From UBA7803 sp047920935 (GTDB lineage Bacteria; Pseudomonadota; Gammaproteobacteria; Pseudomonadales; Azotimanducaceae), in NCBI GenBank assembly GCA_047920935.1, contig JBLRXD010000154.1, positions 1 through 10,544 on the forward strand: DNA of 10,544 bases, read 5' to 3'. Below the pieces are notes generated by a model. It searched no databases and was not told where the DNA came from. It worked only from the letters and a program-made list of their open reading frames with translations. How positions within the stretch are numbered: position 1 is the first letter of the stretch; the number at the start of each line of letters is the position of its first letter. The position numbers were made by a program, and so were the translations under genes. Below are positions 1 to 5,927 of this stretch, piece by piece.

Positions 1-345
1 GTCGAGCCAGCCGCGCGGATTGCCGGTGTCCACGGCGCAGAAGCGGCAGGCGCGGGTGCAGACGTCGCCCATCAGCATGATGGTGGCGGTGCCGTTGTTC
101 CAGCACTCGCCGATATTGGGGCAGTGGGATTCCTCGCAGACGGTAGCCAGTTGGTGCTGCTTCACCGTCTCCCGTACGGCCTGATACTTGTCACCGCTAC
201 CGAGACGTACCCGCAGCCACGGCGGCTTGCGGCCGCTGGGCAGCCCGGCCCGGGCGTTGTGCTTGATGCCATCCTTGATGGCGGCCACACCTCTGGCGTT
301 CTTGAACTTGTCGCCGCTTCTGGTGGGATGGTCCGATTTGCTCAT
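1..345 (-). CDS. lipA: Lipoyl synthase LipA, N-terminal part (cut by the left edge)
   Basis: Radical-SAM enzyme that inserts two sulfur atoms into protein-bound octanoyl groups to make the lipoyl cofactor of the 2-oxoacid dehydrogenases and the glycine cleavage H protein; cytoplasmic. The first 115 residues are visible. The auxiliary-cluster cysteines C70, C75 and C81 (CX4CX5C, in VCEESHCPNIGEC) and the radical-SAM CX3CX2C cysteines C96, C100 and C103 (CTRACRFC) are all present, followed by AVDTGNPRGWLD, as in pseudomonad-type LipA proteins. The conserved pre-motif KPPWLRVRL lies at residues 40-48. Family length is about 320-350 residues, so roughly two thirds lie outside the window. The ATG at 345 is the natural start, but no good Shine-Dalgarno precedes it; a TACAAT hexamer lies 7 bases upstream instead. 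The quinone oxidoreductase gene ends 57 bases upstream on the same strand, so co-transcription is possible. The family call is very secure. Confidence 0.96.
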   Translation of the reverse strand, partial: MSKSDHPTRSGDKFKNARGVAAIKDGIKHNARAGLPSGRKPPWLRVRLGSGDKYQAVRETVKQHQLATVCEESHCPNIGECWNNGTATIMLMGDVCTRACRFCAVDTGNPRGWLD

Positions 346-402
346 AGCGCCGATTGTAGCCCCGAGCGAGCGCCTTCCTCTACGGCCACGTCGTACTTAG
401 CA

Positions 403-987
403 TCAGCGTCCGGCGGCCCCCAATCGCTGCATCTGCTGGAGCCACTTGCGTCGGGTGGCGTCGCTGACGTTCTCCACCATGCCGAACAGACTCTCGCGTA
501 CCGGCGAGATCCCGGCGAACTTGAGGATGTTGCGCTCCAGACTCTTCAGGCTGTGGGCGCCGAAGAAGTAGCGGTAGGCGAGGGCGGGCATCCCCATGGT
601 GATCACCACCCGCGCCGAGCGGCCCTTCAGCAGCTTCTTGAACTTGCCCCCGGCCTCGGGCTCGAAGGCAAAGTCGTAACGGAACACCTGCTCCAGGAAG
701 CCCTTCAGCAGCGCCGGCATGGTACCCAGCCACAGCGGATAGACGATGAGCAGATGATCGCTGGTGCGGATCATGGACTGCGCCTCGCGAATCTCGTCCG
801 GGCGCTCGCCGTGTTCGAACTCCTGCTTGTTGCGGATGAGTGGAAACGTCAAGCTGCCGACCACGATGTTACGCACCTCGAAACCGGCACTTTCGGCTCC
901 CGTCCGGTAGGCTTCCGCCAATGCGTGACAGAGATGATCATCGGCCTTGTCGGGATGACCCTGGATGATGGTGATGCGTCTTGGCAC
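403..987 (-). CDS. Flavodoxin-fold NAD(P)H:quinone oxidoreductase family protein (MdaB/NQO-like)
   Basis: Predicted FMN/FAD-binding oxidoreductase of 194 residues, probably a two-electron reductase of quinones or similar acceptors in the cytoplasm. The N-terminus RRITIIQGHPD (residues 3-13) is the flavodoxin-like first strand and phosphate-binding loop. YPLWLGTMPALLKGFLEQVF (83-102) is the family's characteristic flavin-contact segment (compare FPLWW..PA.LKG in NQO proteins). ITMGMP (129-134) is the next flavin-site loop. The length fits the short bacterial members (about 190-200). The start is taken at GTG 987 because the protein homology begins there and GGAGG lies 4 bases upstream; the open frame continues further upstream but that part shows no family similarity. 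It is divergent from the methyltransferase remnant and co-directional with lipA. The physiological substrate cannot be told from sequence. Confidence 0.85.
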   Translation of the reverse strand: MPRRITIIQGHPDKADDHLCHALAEAYRTGAESAGFEVRNIVVGSLTFPLIRNKQEFEHGERPDEIREAQSMIRTSDHLLIVYPLWLGTMPALLKGFLEQVFRYDFAFEPEAGGKFKKLLKGRSARVVITMGMPALAYRYFFGAHSLKSLERNILKFAGISPVRESLFGMVENVSDATRRKWLQQMQRLGAAGR

Positions 988-991
988 GTGG

Positions 992-996
992 CCTCC
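992..996 (-). promoter_or_regulatory. Ribosome binding site of the quinone oxidoreductase gene
   Basis: On the minus strand GGAGG sits 4 bases before GTG 987. The spacing is short, but it is the only strong Shine-Dalgarno near the point where family similarity starts, and it decides for the GTG over more upstream starts in the same open frame. Confidence 0.6.
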
Positions 997-1075
997 GTTG
1001 CCTGGTGGTCGGCTGCCGGCGACCTGTTGCCGGCGTTGTTCCTCCGTTACTCCTAGAATACCCAGGTCTGCACCG

Positions 1076-1089
1076 CTAACCTCGGTTAG
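1076..1089. promoter_or_regulatory. Perfect 14-base palindrome in the divergent intergenic region (possible operator)
   Basis: CTAACCTCGGTTAG has 6-base arms (CTAACC/GGTTAG) around a TC centre. It lies between the divergent starts of the quinone oxidoreductase (987, minus) and the methyltransferase remnant (1093, plus). Near it are possible -10 hexamers on both strands: TAGAAT at 1054-1059 (plus) and TATTCT over 1055-1060 (minus). Neither has a convincing -35 partner. A dimeric regulator site is a plausible reading, but no regulator gene is in the window and the site matches no consensus I can name. A chance palindrome remains possible. Confidence 0.3.
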
Positions 1090-1092
1090 ATC

Positions 1093-1522
1093 ATGGATTT
1101 TTCCGATCCAATTCAGCGCTCGGTGTTCTTCGAACTCCACTCCGGTCTCCCTCGGGAAGGTCCGGGCGACTTCGATAGTACCCGGCGCGCCCTGGAGCTG
1201 GCGTTGGCGGATGTCAGCGACCGATCTGGTGTGGTGCGAAGGCGCGGCGTATCTGATCGGCGTCGGCCGCGCCCTTGCCGGGTGGCGCGAGGTGCTGCGT
1301 CCGGGGGGGCGTCTGGCGTTCACCGAGGCGGTATGGTTGCGCGACCCGGCGCCTGCCGAGGTGAGGGCCTGCTGGGACGAGTATCCGGCGATGAGCGACG
1401 CATCCGCCACGCGTAACCTCGCAGCCTGCCGCCAGGAGATCGACATCTTCCGGCGGCATGGCGACTGCTACGGCTACCAGTTCTTCGTCGCAAAAAAACC
1501 CGGAGGTGATGATGTCGCGTAG
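1093..1522 (+). pseudogene. Degraded class I SAM-dependent methyltransferase (two internal deletions, one frameshift)
   Basis: The 5' part (1093 to about 1212) encodes MDFSDPIQRSVFFELHSGLP and then REGPGDFDSTRRALELA, the typical N-terminus of a family of class I methyltransferases of about 250 residues. The frame then shifts by one. The 3' part (about 1215-1522) encodes DLVWCEGAAYLIG, LRPGGRLAFTEAVWLRD, EYPAM and finally EIDIFRRHGDCYGYQFFVAK, all family landmarks in the right order. Missing are about 60-70 residues with the SAM-binding motif I (the DIGCGPG-type loop), and about 50 residues between the EYPAM region and the C-terminal EIDIFRR block. About 140 of some 250 residues remain. Without the SAM site it cannot act as a methyltransferase. 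An ATG at 1211 could still give a 103-residue fragment. The remnant ends inside the start of the next gene, and its tail carries that gene's ribosome binding site. The family identification and the sizes of the gaps come from remembered family sequences. Confidence 0.8.
1502..1506 (+). promoter_or_regulatory. Ribosome binding site that fixes the O-methyltransferase start
   Basis: GGAGG lies 5 bases before ATG 1512 and only 2 bases before the adjacent ATG 1509. It therefore favours 1512 as the start. It is embedded in the last codons of the upstream methyltransferase remnant. Confidence 0.7.
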
Positions 1523-2174
1523 AACCCTCAACCTCACCGACCCCGTCTATGACTACCTGCTGCGGCACGGTATTCGCGAGTCGCCGGCGCTTGCGGCGCT
1601 GCGGGAGCAGACCGGCCGCATGGACGCGGCGGCGATGCAGATCTCGCCGGAACAGGGCGCGTTCATGGCGCTGCTGGTGCGGCTCATGGGCGCGCGGCGC
1701 ATCCTCGAGGTCGGCACGTTCACCGGCTACAGCGCCCTGGCCATGGCCGAGGCTCTGCCGGAAGATGGTCTGCTGACCACCTGCGACGTCTCCGAGGCCT
1801 GGACGGCGGTGGCGCTGGCGGCCTGGAACGGCGCCGGCGTCGGCCACAAGATTCAACTCGAACTCGCTCCGGCGGTGGCAACGCTGGACGCTCTGCTGGC
1901 GGGTGGCGCGGCGGGTAGCTACGACTTGATGTTCATCGACGCCGACAAGCCAGGGTACGACGATTATTACGAGCGCGGCCTGGGTCTGGTGCGGGTTGGC
2001 GGCCTGATCGCCGTCGACAACGTGCTGTGGGGGGGGAACGTAGCTGATCCGCAACGGCAGGATCAGGACACCGCTGCCATCAAAGCCCTGAACGACAAGA
2101 TCCGCGACGACGCTCGCGTCGACGCGGTGATGCTGCCGCTGGGCGACGGGCTCACGCTGGCGCGCCGCCGCTGA
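1512..2174 (+). CDS. SAM-dependent O-methyltransferase (caffeoyl-CoA OMT-like, metal-dependent)
   Basis: Protein of 220 residues of the Methyltransf_3 / caffeoyl-CoA O-methyltransferase-like family, which moves the SAM methyl group to a hydroxyl, usually of a catechol-like acceptor, with a divalent metal. The SAM-binding motif I is ILEVGTFTGYSALAMA (64-79). CDVSEAWTAVA follows at 91-101 (motif II region, ribose contact). FIDADKPGYDDYY (141-153) and VDNVLWGG (168-175) supply D143, D169 and N170, whose spacing matches the metal ligands of plant CCoAOMT (Asp163, Asp189, Asn190). The length is typical for bacterial members. The start at 1512 is set by the GGAGG at 1502-1506. An in-frame start at 1458 is unlikely because that stretch encodes, in another frame, the conserved tail of the upstream remnant. 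The natural acceptor is unknown; small bacterial members often have broad catechol specificity. Confidence 0.92.
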   Translation: MSRRTLNLTDPVYDYLLRHGIRESPALAALREQTGRMDAAAMQISPEQGAFMALLVRLMGARRILEVGTFTGYSALAMAEALPEDGLLTTCDVSEAWTAVALAAWNGAGVGHKIQLELAPAVATLDALLAGGAAGSYDLMFIDADKPGYDDYYERGLGLVRVGGLIAVDNVLWGGNVADPQRQDQDTAAIKALNDKIRDDARVDAVMLPLGDGLTLARRR

Positions 2175-2250
2175 GGCGGTCGCTGGCGCTGCTGCCGGCG
2201 GGCCCGCGAGTGGCATACTGGGAAGCGCTGCAAGCAGTCCGACAACGATC

Positions 2251-2280
2251 AAGAACAACGAGAACAACCCAGAACAACAA
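2251..2280 (+). repeat. A/C-rich leader with three AGAACAAC copies upstream of the GAPDH gene
   Basis: AGAACAAC occurs at 2252-2259, 2261-2268 and 2271-2278 (spacing 9 and 10 bases) in a block almost free of T, in strong contrast to the GC-rich surroundings. The block holds two perfect AANAANAA motifs (2251-2258 AAGAACAA; 2273-2280 AACAACAA) and ends just before the AGGAG at 2286-2290. Such A-rich triplet runs next to a start are the kind of site bound by the distal face of Hfq, and by Hfq-Crc in pseudomonads. They can also act as unstructured translation enhancers. What it does here is inferred. The repeat itself is seen directly. A weak extended -10-like TGGCATACT at 2211-2219 could give a transcript containing it. 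Confidence 0.6.
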
Positions 2281-2298
2281 CCAACAGGAGAACCAGGC

Positions 2299-3294
2299 AT
2301 GAAGCGAGTGGCCATCAACGGCATGGGGCGTACCGGGCGGGTGATGCTGCGGCGCTGGCTGTCGGGCGAGGCGGCGGATGTCGACATCGTTGCCGTAAAC
2401 GACATCATCGCGGTGGAAAATCTCGCCTACCTGCTGCGTTATGACTCCGTTCACGGCCGGCTGCCGTGGCCCGTCTCGGTGGCCGGAGACACATTGCAGA
2501 TCGGCGACCGCAGCATCCGCTGCTTCAGCAGCAAGGATCCGAGCCAACTGCCCTGGGGCGAACTCGGCATCGACGTGGTGATCGAGTGCTCCGGGCAGTT
2601 CACCCGCCGCGAGCAGGCGGCTCAGCACATTGCCGCCGGCGCAACGCGGGTACTCATCGGCGCGCCATCGGAAGACGCCGACGTCACCGTGGTGCTGGGG
2701 GTCAACCACCAGGATTACGATCCTGCTTCCCATTACGTGATCTCCAACGCCTCCTGCACCACCAACTCGCTGGTGCCGGCGCTCATGGTGCTCAGGGACA
2801 ACTTCGGGCTGGAGTCGGTCACCATGACCACGGTGCACGCCTACACAGCCTCTCAGGCCGTGGTGGATCGTGCTGCCGCGAAGATGGGGCGCGGTCGGGC
2901 GGCGGGGGTGTCGATGATCCCCACCACCACCGGCGCCGACAAGGCCGCCGGCCAGGTGATGCCGGAGCTCAAGGGGAAAATCAGCGCGCTGGCCATCCGG
3001 GTGCCGGTTCCAGACGGGTCGCTGACCGACATCAGCGCCCTGGTCTCCGCCAGCCCCAGCGCTGCCGAGGTCAACGCGGCGTTTCGGGCCGCGGCCGAGG
3101 GCGGCTTGTCCGGCATCCTCGGGTACAGCGAAGAGGATCTGGTGTCCGTCGACATCCTCGGCGAGCCGTACTCCGGGCTGGTGCACGCTCGGGCGACGCG
3201 GGTGACCGGCAGGCTGGTGAAGGTTTACGTCTGGTACGACAACGAAACCGGTTACGCCTGCCGCTGCCTCGATGTGGTGGGCTCCCTGCTGTGA
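2299..3294 (+). CDS. gap: Type I glyceraldehyde-3-phosphate dehydrogenase
   Basis: Oxidises and phosphorylates glyceraldehyde-3-phosphate to 1,3-bisphosphoglycerate with NAD(P)+, or runs the reverse reaction in gluconeogenesis; a cytoplasmic homotetramer in the family. The 331 residues are normal length. Seen: Rossmann loop INGMGRTGR (6-14), acidic coenzyme residue D35 in VNDI, DSVHG (49-53), the catalytic motif SNASCTTN with C153, partner H180 in TTVHAYT, the phosphate-binding PTTTGA (208-213), IRVPVPDGS (233-241), and the C-terminal WYDNETGY. The S-loop has the usual length but reads DRAAAKMGRGR where common GAPDHs have DLPHKDLRRAR. The Leu-Pro pair that matters for NAD preference is therefore Arg-Ala here (191-192). 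AGGAG at 2286-2290 is 8 bases before the ATG. An A/C-rich repeat leader precedes it, and the stress-protein gene follows 75 bases later. It could be a second, specialised GAPDH paralogue. The E4P dehydrogenase Epd is unlikely from its motifs. Confidence 0.95.
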   Translation: MKRVAINGMGRTGRVMLRRWLSGEAADVDIVAVNDIIAVENLAYLLRYDSVHGRLPWPVSVAGDTLQIGDRSIRCFSSKDPSQLPWGELGIDVVIECSGQFTRREQAAQHIAAGATRVLIGAPSEDADVTVVLGVNHQDYDPASHYVISNASCTTNSLVPALMVLRDNFGLESVTMTTVHAYTASQAVVDRAAAKMGRGRAAGVSMIPTTTGADKAAGQVMPELKGKISALAIRVPVPDGSLTDISALVSASPSAAEVNAAFRAAAEGGLSGILGYSEEDLVSVDILGEPYSGLVHARATRVTGRLVKVYVWYDNETGYACRCLDVVGSLL

Positions 3295-3369
3295 GATCCT
3301 GACCTGCGGGGTTGGTACGCTCGTTGCTTGCTCCTGGTGCCGGAGATGGGTGCACAGGACGGAACCCAC

Positions 3370-3804
3370 ATGGAGTACCAGAACATCCTCGTCTGCCTCG
3401 ACCTGCGCTCTGGAGAGGCGGCGCAACTGCTGACCCGTGCCGCCAGGCTGGCAGCGCGGGATGGGCAGATCACCGCGTTGACGGTGATCGAGACGGGCAC
3501 CTTCGATGATGCCCGGGAAGCGGACGCCGCGCTCGAGGACGAGTACTGGTCGCGCAGCGCCCACCTGGCGCGGTTGTGCAGCGAGGTCGGGCAGCCGGGC
3601 GCTCGAGGCCGCGTGCTGGTGGGCGATGCGGCGAGCCAGATCGCCGCGTGGGCCCGGGAGCAACACTGCGACCTGGTGGTGCTGGGGGATCATGGGCCGC
3701 GAACCGGGCGGCCGCTGCAGACCTCCACCGTGGACGCGGCATTGCGGCAGCTTTGCTGCGATGCGCTGGTGGTGAAGACGGATCCGCCGTCGCGCCAGCC
3801 GTGA
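3370..3804 (+). CDS. Universal stress protein (UspA family, single domain)
   Basis: Small cytoplasmic protein of 144 residues with the Usp alpha/beta fold. Members usually form dimers, many bind ATP, and they are made under starvation or stress. NILVCLDL (5-12) is the first strand with the conserved Asp. ITALTVIE (34-41) is strand 2, RVLVGDAASQIAAWA (81-95) carries the typical V.G.....I...A pattern, and DLVVLGDHG (101-109) followed by DALVVK (131-136) is the C-terminal core. The ATP-loop signature G-2X-G-9X-G-[S/T] reads G106, G109, S119, T120, so the last Gly is Ser. ATG 3370 is chosen because family similarity begins there; GGAA at 3361-3364 or AGGA at 3356-3359 would serve as ribosome binding site. 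An upstream in-frame start at 3328 would add residues without similarity. The stop overlaps the glgX start (GTGA), so it seems to be the first gene of the glucan operon. Confidence 0.88.
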   Translation: MEYQNILVCLDLRSGEAAQLLTRAARLAARDGQITALTVIETGTFDDAREADAALEDEYWSRSAHLARLCSEVGQPGARGRVLVGDAASQIAAWAREQHCDLVVLGDHGPRTGRPLQTSTVDAALRQLCCDALVVKTDPPSRQP

Positions 3805-5927
3805 GCGAGCGTGCGGAGAACCCACCGCTGTGGCCGGGGGCTCCCTACCCGCTTGGCGCCACCGCCGATCAGGAAGGGGTCAACTTCTCTCTGTTTTCCG
3901 AGCACGCCGAGCGCGTTGAGCTGTGTCTGCTATCGGCCCAAGGGCGCGAGCAGGGCGCGCGCCTTCAGCTGCAGGAGCGCACCGACCAGGTCTGGCACGG
4001 CTTCGTTCCCGGAATCCGTCCCGGGCAGCGCTACGGCTACCGGGTCCACGGGCCTTATCGGCCAGAGTCGGGGCTGCGCTTCAACCCGCACAAGCTGTTG
4101 CTCGACCCATATGCCAAGTCGGTGGTGGGGCGGCTGCGGTGGGACACCGCCCATTTCGGCTACGACAGCGCGGGCCCGGCGGGAGACGCCGGCCTGGATC
4201 GCCGCGACAATGCCCATCTGGTGCCTCACAGCCGGGTCATCGATCCACGCTTCGACTGGGGCGACGATCGCCCGCCGCGGGTGCCGTGGCACGACACGGT
4301 GATCTACGAACTGCACGTGCGCGGCTTCACCAAGCTGCATCCCGAGATTCCGCCGGAGCTGCGCGGCAGCTACGCCGGCCTCGGCTGCGATCCGGTCATC
4401 GACTACCTGCAGGGGCTGGGAGTGACCACGGTGGAACTGATGCCGGTGCACACCGCCGTGGACGAGCCGCACCTGGCGGCGCGCGGCCTGACCAACTACT
4501 GGGGCTACAACTCCATCGGCTATCTGGCGCCGGATCAGCGGCTGGCCGCCGGCGACGCGGTGGTGGAGTTCAAGACCATGGTCAAGCGGCTGCACGCCGC
4601 CGGCATCGAGGTGATCCTCGACGTGGTCTACAACCACACGGCCGAGGGTGATCACCTGGGGCCGACGCTGTGCTTTCGCGGCATCGACAACGAGGCCTAC
4701 TACCGCCTGCGACACGACGACCGCCGTTACTACCTGGATTTCACCGGCTGCGGCAACACCCTGAACATGCGCCATCCGCGGGTGCTGCAGTTGATCATGG
4801 ACAGTTTGCGCTACTGGGTGCTGGAGATGCACGTCGACGGGTTTCGCTTCGATCTGGCATCGGCCCTGGCGCGGGAACTCTACGAGGTCGATCGGCTGTC
4901 GGCGTTCTTCGACATCATTCACCAGGATCCGGTGCTGTCTCAGGTCAAGCTCATCGCCGAGCCCTGGGACCTTGGCGAGGGCGGCTATCAGGTCGGCAAC
5001 TTCCCCGTGGGCTGGACCGAGTGGAACGGCCGTTACCGTGACGCCGTGCGCGCCTACTGGAAGGGGGACGGCGGGGTCGTCGCCGAGTTGGCCTACCGTC
5101 TCACCGGCTCGAGCGATCTCTACGAGCACGACGGCCGCCGGCCTCACGCCAGCATCAACTTCGTCACCAGCCACGACGGCTTCACCCTGCGCGACCTGGT
5201 GAGCTACGATCACAAGCACAACGACGCGAATCTGGAAGGCGGTCGCGACGGCGAGAACCACAACCTCAGTTGGAATTGCGGCGTCGAGGGGCCCACCGAC
5301 GACGCTGCCGTGCTGCAACGGCGCGCCGTGCAGCAGCGCAACCTGCTGGCCACCCTGCTGCTGTCCCAGGGCGTGCCGATGCTTCTGGCGGGGGATGAGA
5401 TGGGCCGAAGTCAGGGCGGCAACAACAACGCCTACTGTCAGGACAACCCCATCAGCTGGGTGAACTGGGAGGCCGCCGACCTGGAGCTCACCGAGTTCGT
5501 GCGGCGCCTGCTGGCGCTGCGCCGGCAGCACGCGACGTTCCGGCGCCGCCACTTTTTCCAGGGTCAGGCGCTCAAGGGCGCGGAGGTTCGCGACATCGTC
5601 TGGCTCGACGCCGGCGGCGCCGAGATGAGCGATGACGCCTGGAACCACGAGCTTGCCCGCCATCTGGGGGTGTTGCTCTCCGGGGTCGGGCTGCGAGAGA
5701 CCGACCCCCGTGGCAACCGCCTGGTGGACGACGACTTCCTGCTGCTGCTCAACGCCAGCGACCACGGCATCGGCTTTGCCATGCCGGCAACGCCGCAGCA
5801 GCGCCCGTGGGAGGTTGCGTTGGATACCGCCCATCCCCATCGGCAGCAGCTGGAAAGCTACCCGGCGGGCAGTTGCTACTCACTGGCGGCGCGCTCGGTG
5901 GCGCTGCTGACGGTGCCGCGCCGATGA
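3801..5927 (+). CDS. glgX: Glycogen debranching enzyme GlgX (isoamylase-type, GH13)
   Basis: Hydrolyses alpha-1,6 branch linkages of phosphorylase-trimmed glycogen and releases short maltodextrins; cytoplasmic. The 708 residues match GlgX length (about 660-720). An N-terminal CBM48-like domain spans about 10-110 (PYPLGATADQEGVNFSLFSE at 15-34). The GH13 barrel follows with region I DVVYNH (274-279), region II GFRFDLAS with nucleophile D351, region III IAEPWD with acid/base E387, and region IV TSHD with D459. The GlgX/isoamylase-typical GDEMGRSQGGNNNAYCQDN (531-549) and ISWVNWE (551-557) follow, then a C-terminal beta domain. The GTG start at 3801 overlaps the Usp stop by 4 bases (GTGA). No clear Shine-Dalgarno is seen, which suggests translational coupling. 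The frame is open further upstream inside the usp gene, but the similarity starts here. Its end overlaps malQ by ATGA. GlgX gives malQ its substrate. Confidence 0.95.
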   Translation: MSERAENPPLWPGAPYPLGATADQEGVNFSLFSEHAERVELCLLSAQGREQGARLQLQERTDQVWHGFVPGIRPGQRYGYRVHGPYRPESGLRFNPHKLLLDPYAKSVVGRLRWDTAHFGYDSAGPAGDAGLDRRDNAHLVPHSRVIDPRFDWGDDRPPRVPWHDTVIYELHVRGFTKLHPEIPPELRGSYAGLGCDPVIDYLQGLGVTTVELMPVHTAVDEPHLAARGLTNYWGYNSIGYLAPDQRLAAGDAVVEFKTMVKRLHAAGIEVILDVVYNHTAEGDHLGPTLCFRGIDNEAYYRLRHDDRRYYLDFTGCGNTLNMRHPRVLQLIMDSLRYWVLEMHVDGFRFDLASALARELYEVDRLSAFFDIIHQDPVLSQVKLIAEPWDLGEGGYQVGNFPVGWTEWNGRYRDAVRAYWKGDGGVVAELAYRLTGSSDLYEHDGRRPHASINFVTSHDGFTLRDLVSYDHKHNDANLEGGRDGENHNLSWNCGVEGPTDDAAVLQRRAVQQRNLLATLLLSQGVPMLLAGDEMGRSQGGNNNAYCQDNPISWVNWEAADLELTEFVRRLLALRRQHATFRRRHFFQGQALKGAEVRDIVWLDAGGAEMSDDAWNHELARHLGVLLSGVGLRETDPRGNRLVDDDFLLLLNASDHGIGFAMPATPQQRPWEVALDTAHPHRQQLESYPAGSCYSLAARSVALLTVPRR

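Noticed and set aside
124..1056. Plus-strand open frame covering lipA and the oxidoreductase
   Set aside because: It is antisense to two clearly recognised minus-strand genes and has no recognisable domain.
988..1446. Upstream extension of the quinone oxidoreductase frame to 1446
   Set aside because: The added part lies opposite the methyltransferase remnant and has no flavodoxin-family similarity; the GTG with GGAGG at 987 fits the family N-terminus.
1211..1522. Independent 103-residue gene starting at ATG 1211
   Set aside because: Its sequence is the C-terminal half of the methyltransferase family and begins in mid-domain, so it is better read as part of the pseudogene; no good ribosome binding site precedes the ATG.
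2198..2207. GCGGGCCCGC perfect palindrome after the O-methyltransferase as a terminator
   Set aside because: The arms are only 5 bases and no T-run follows. In DNA this GC-rich such short palindromes are expected by chance.
3295..3369. Gap between the GAPDH and Usp genes checked for a terminator or promoter
   Set aside because: Only a weak CTCC/GGAG pairing is seen, with no T-tract and no convincing -35/-10 pair; nothing can be called.
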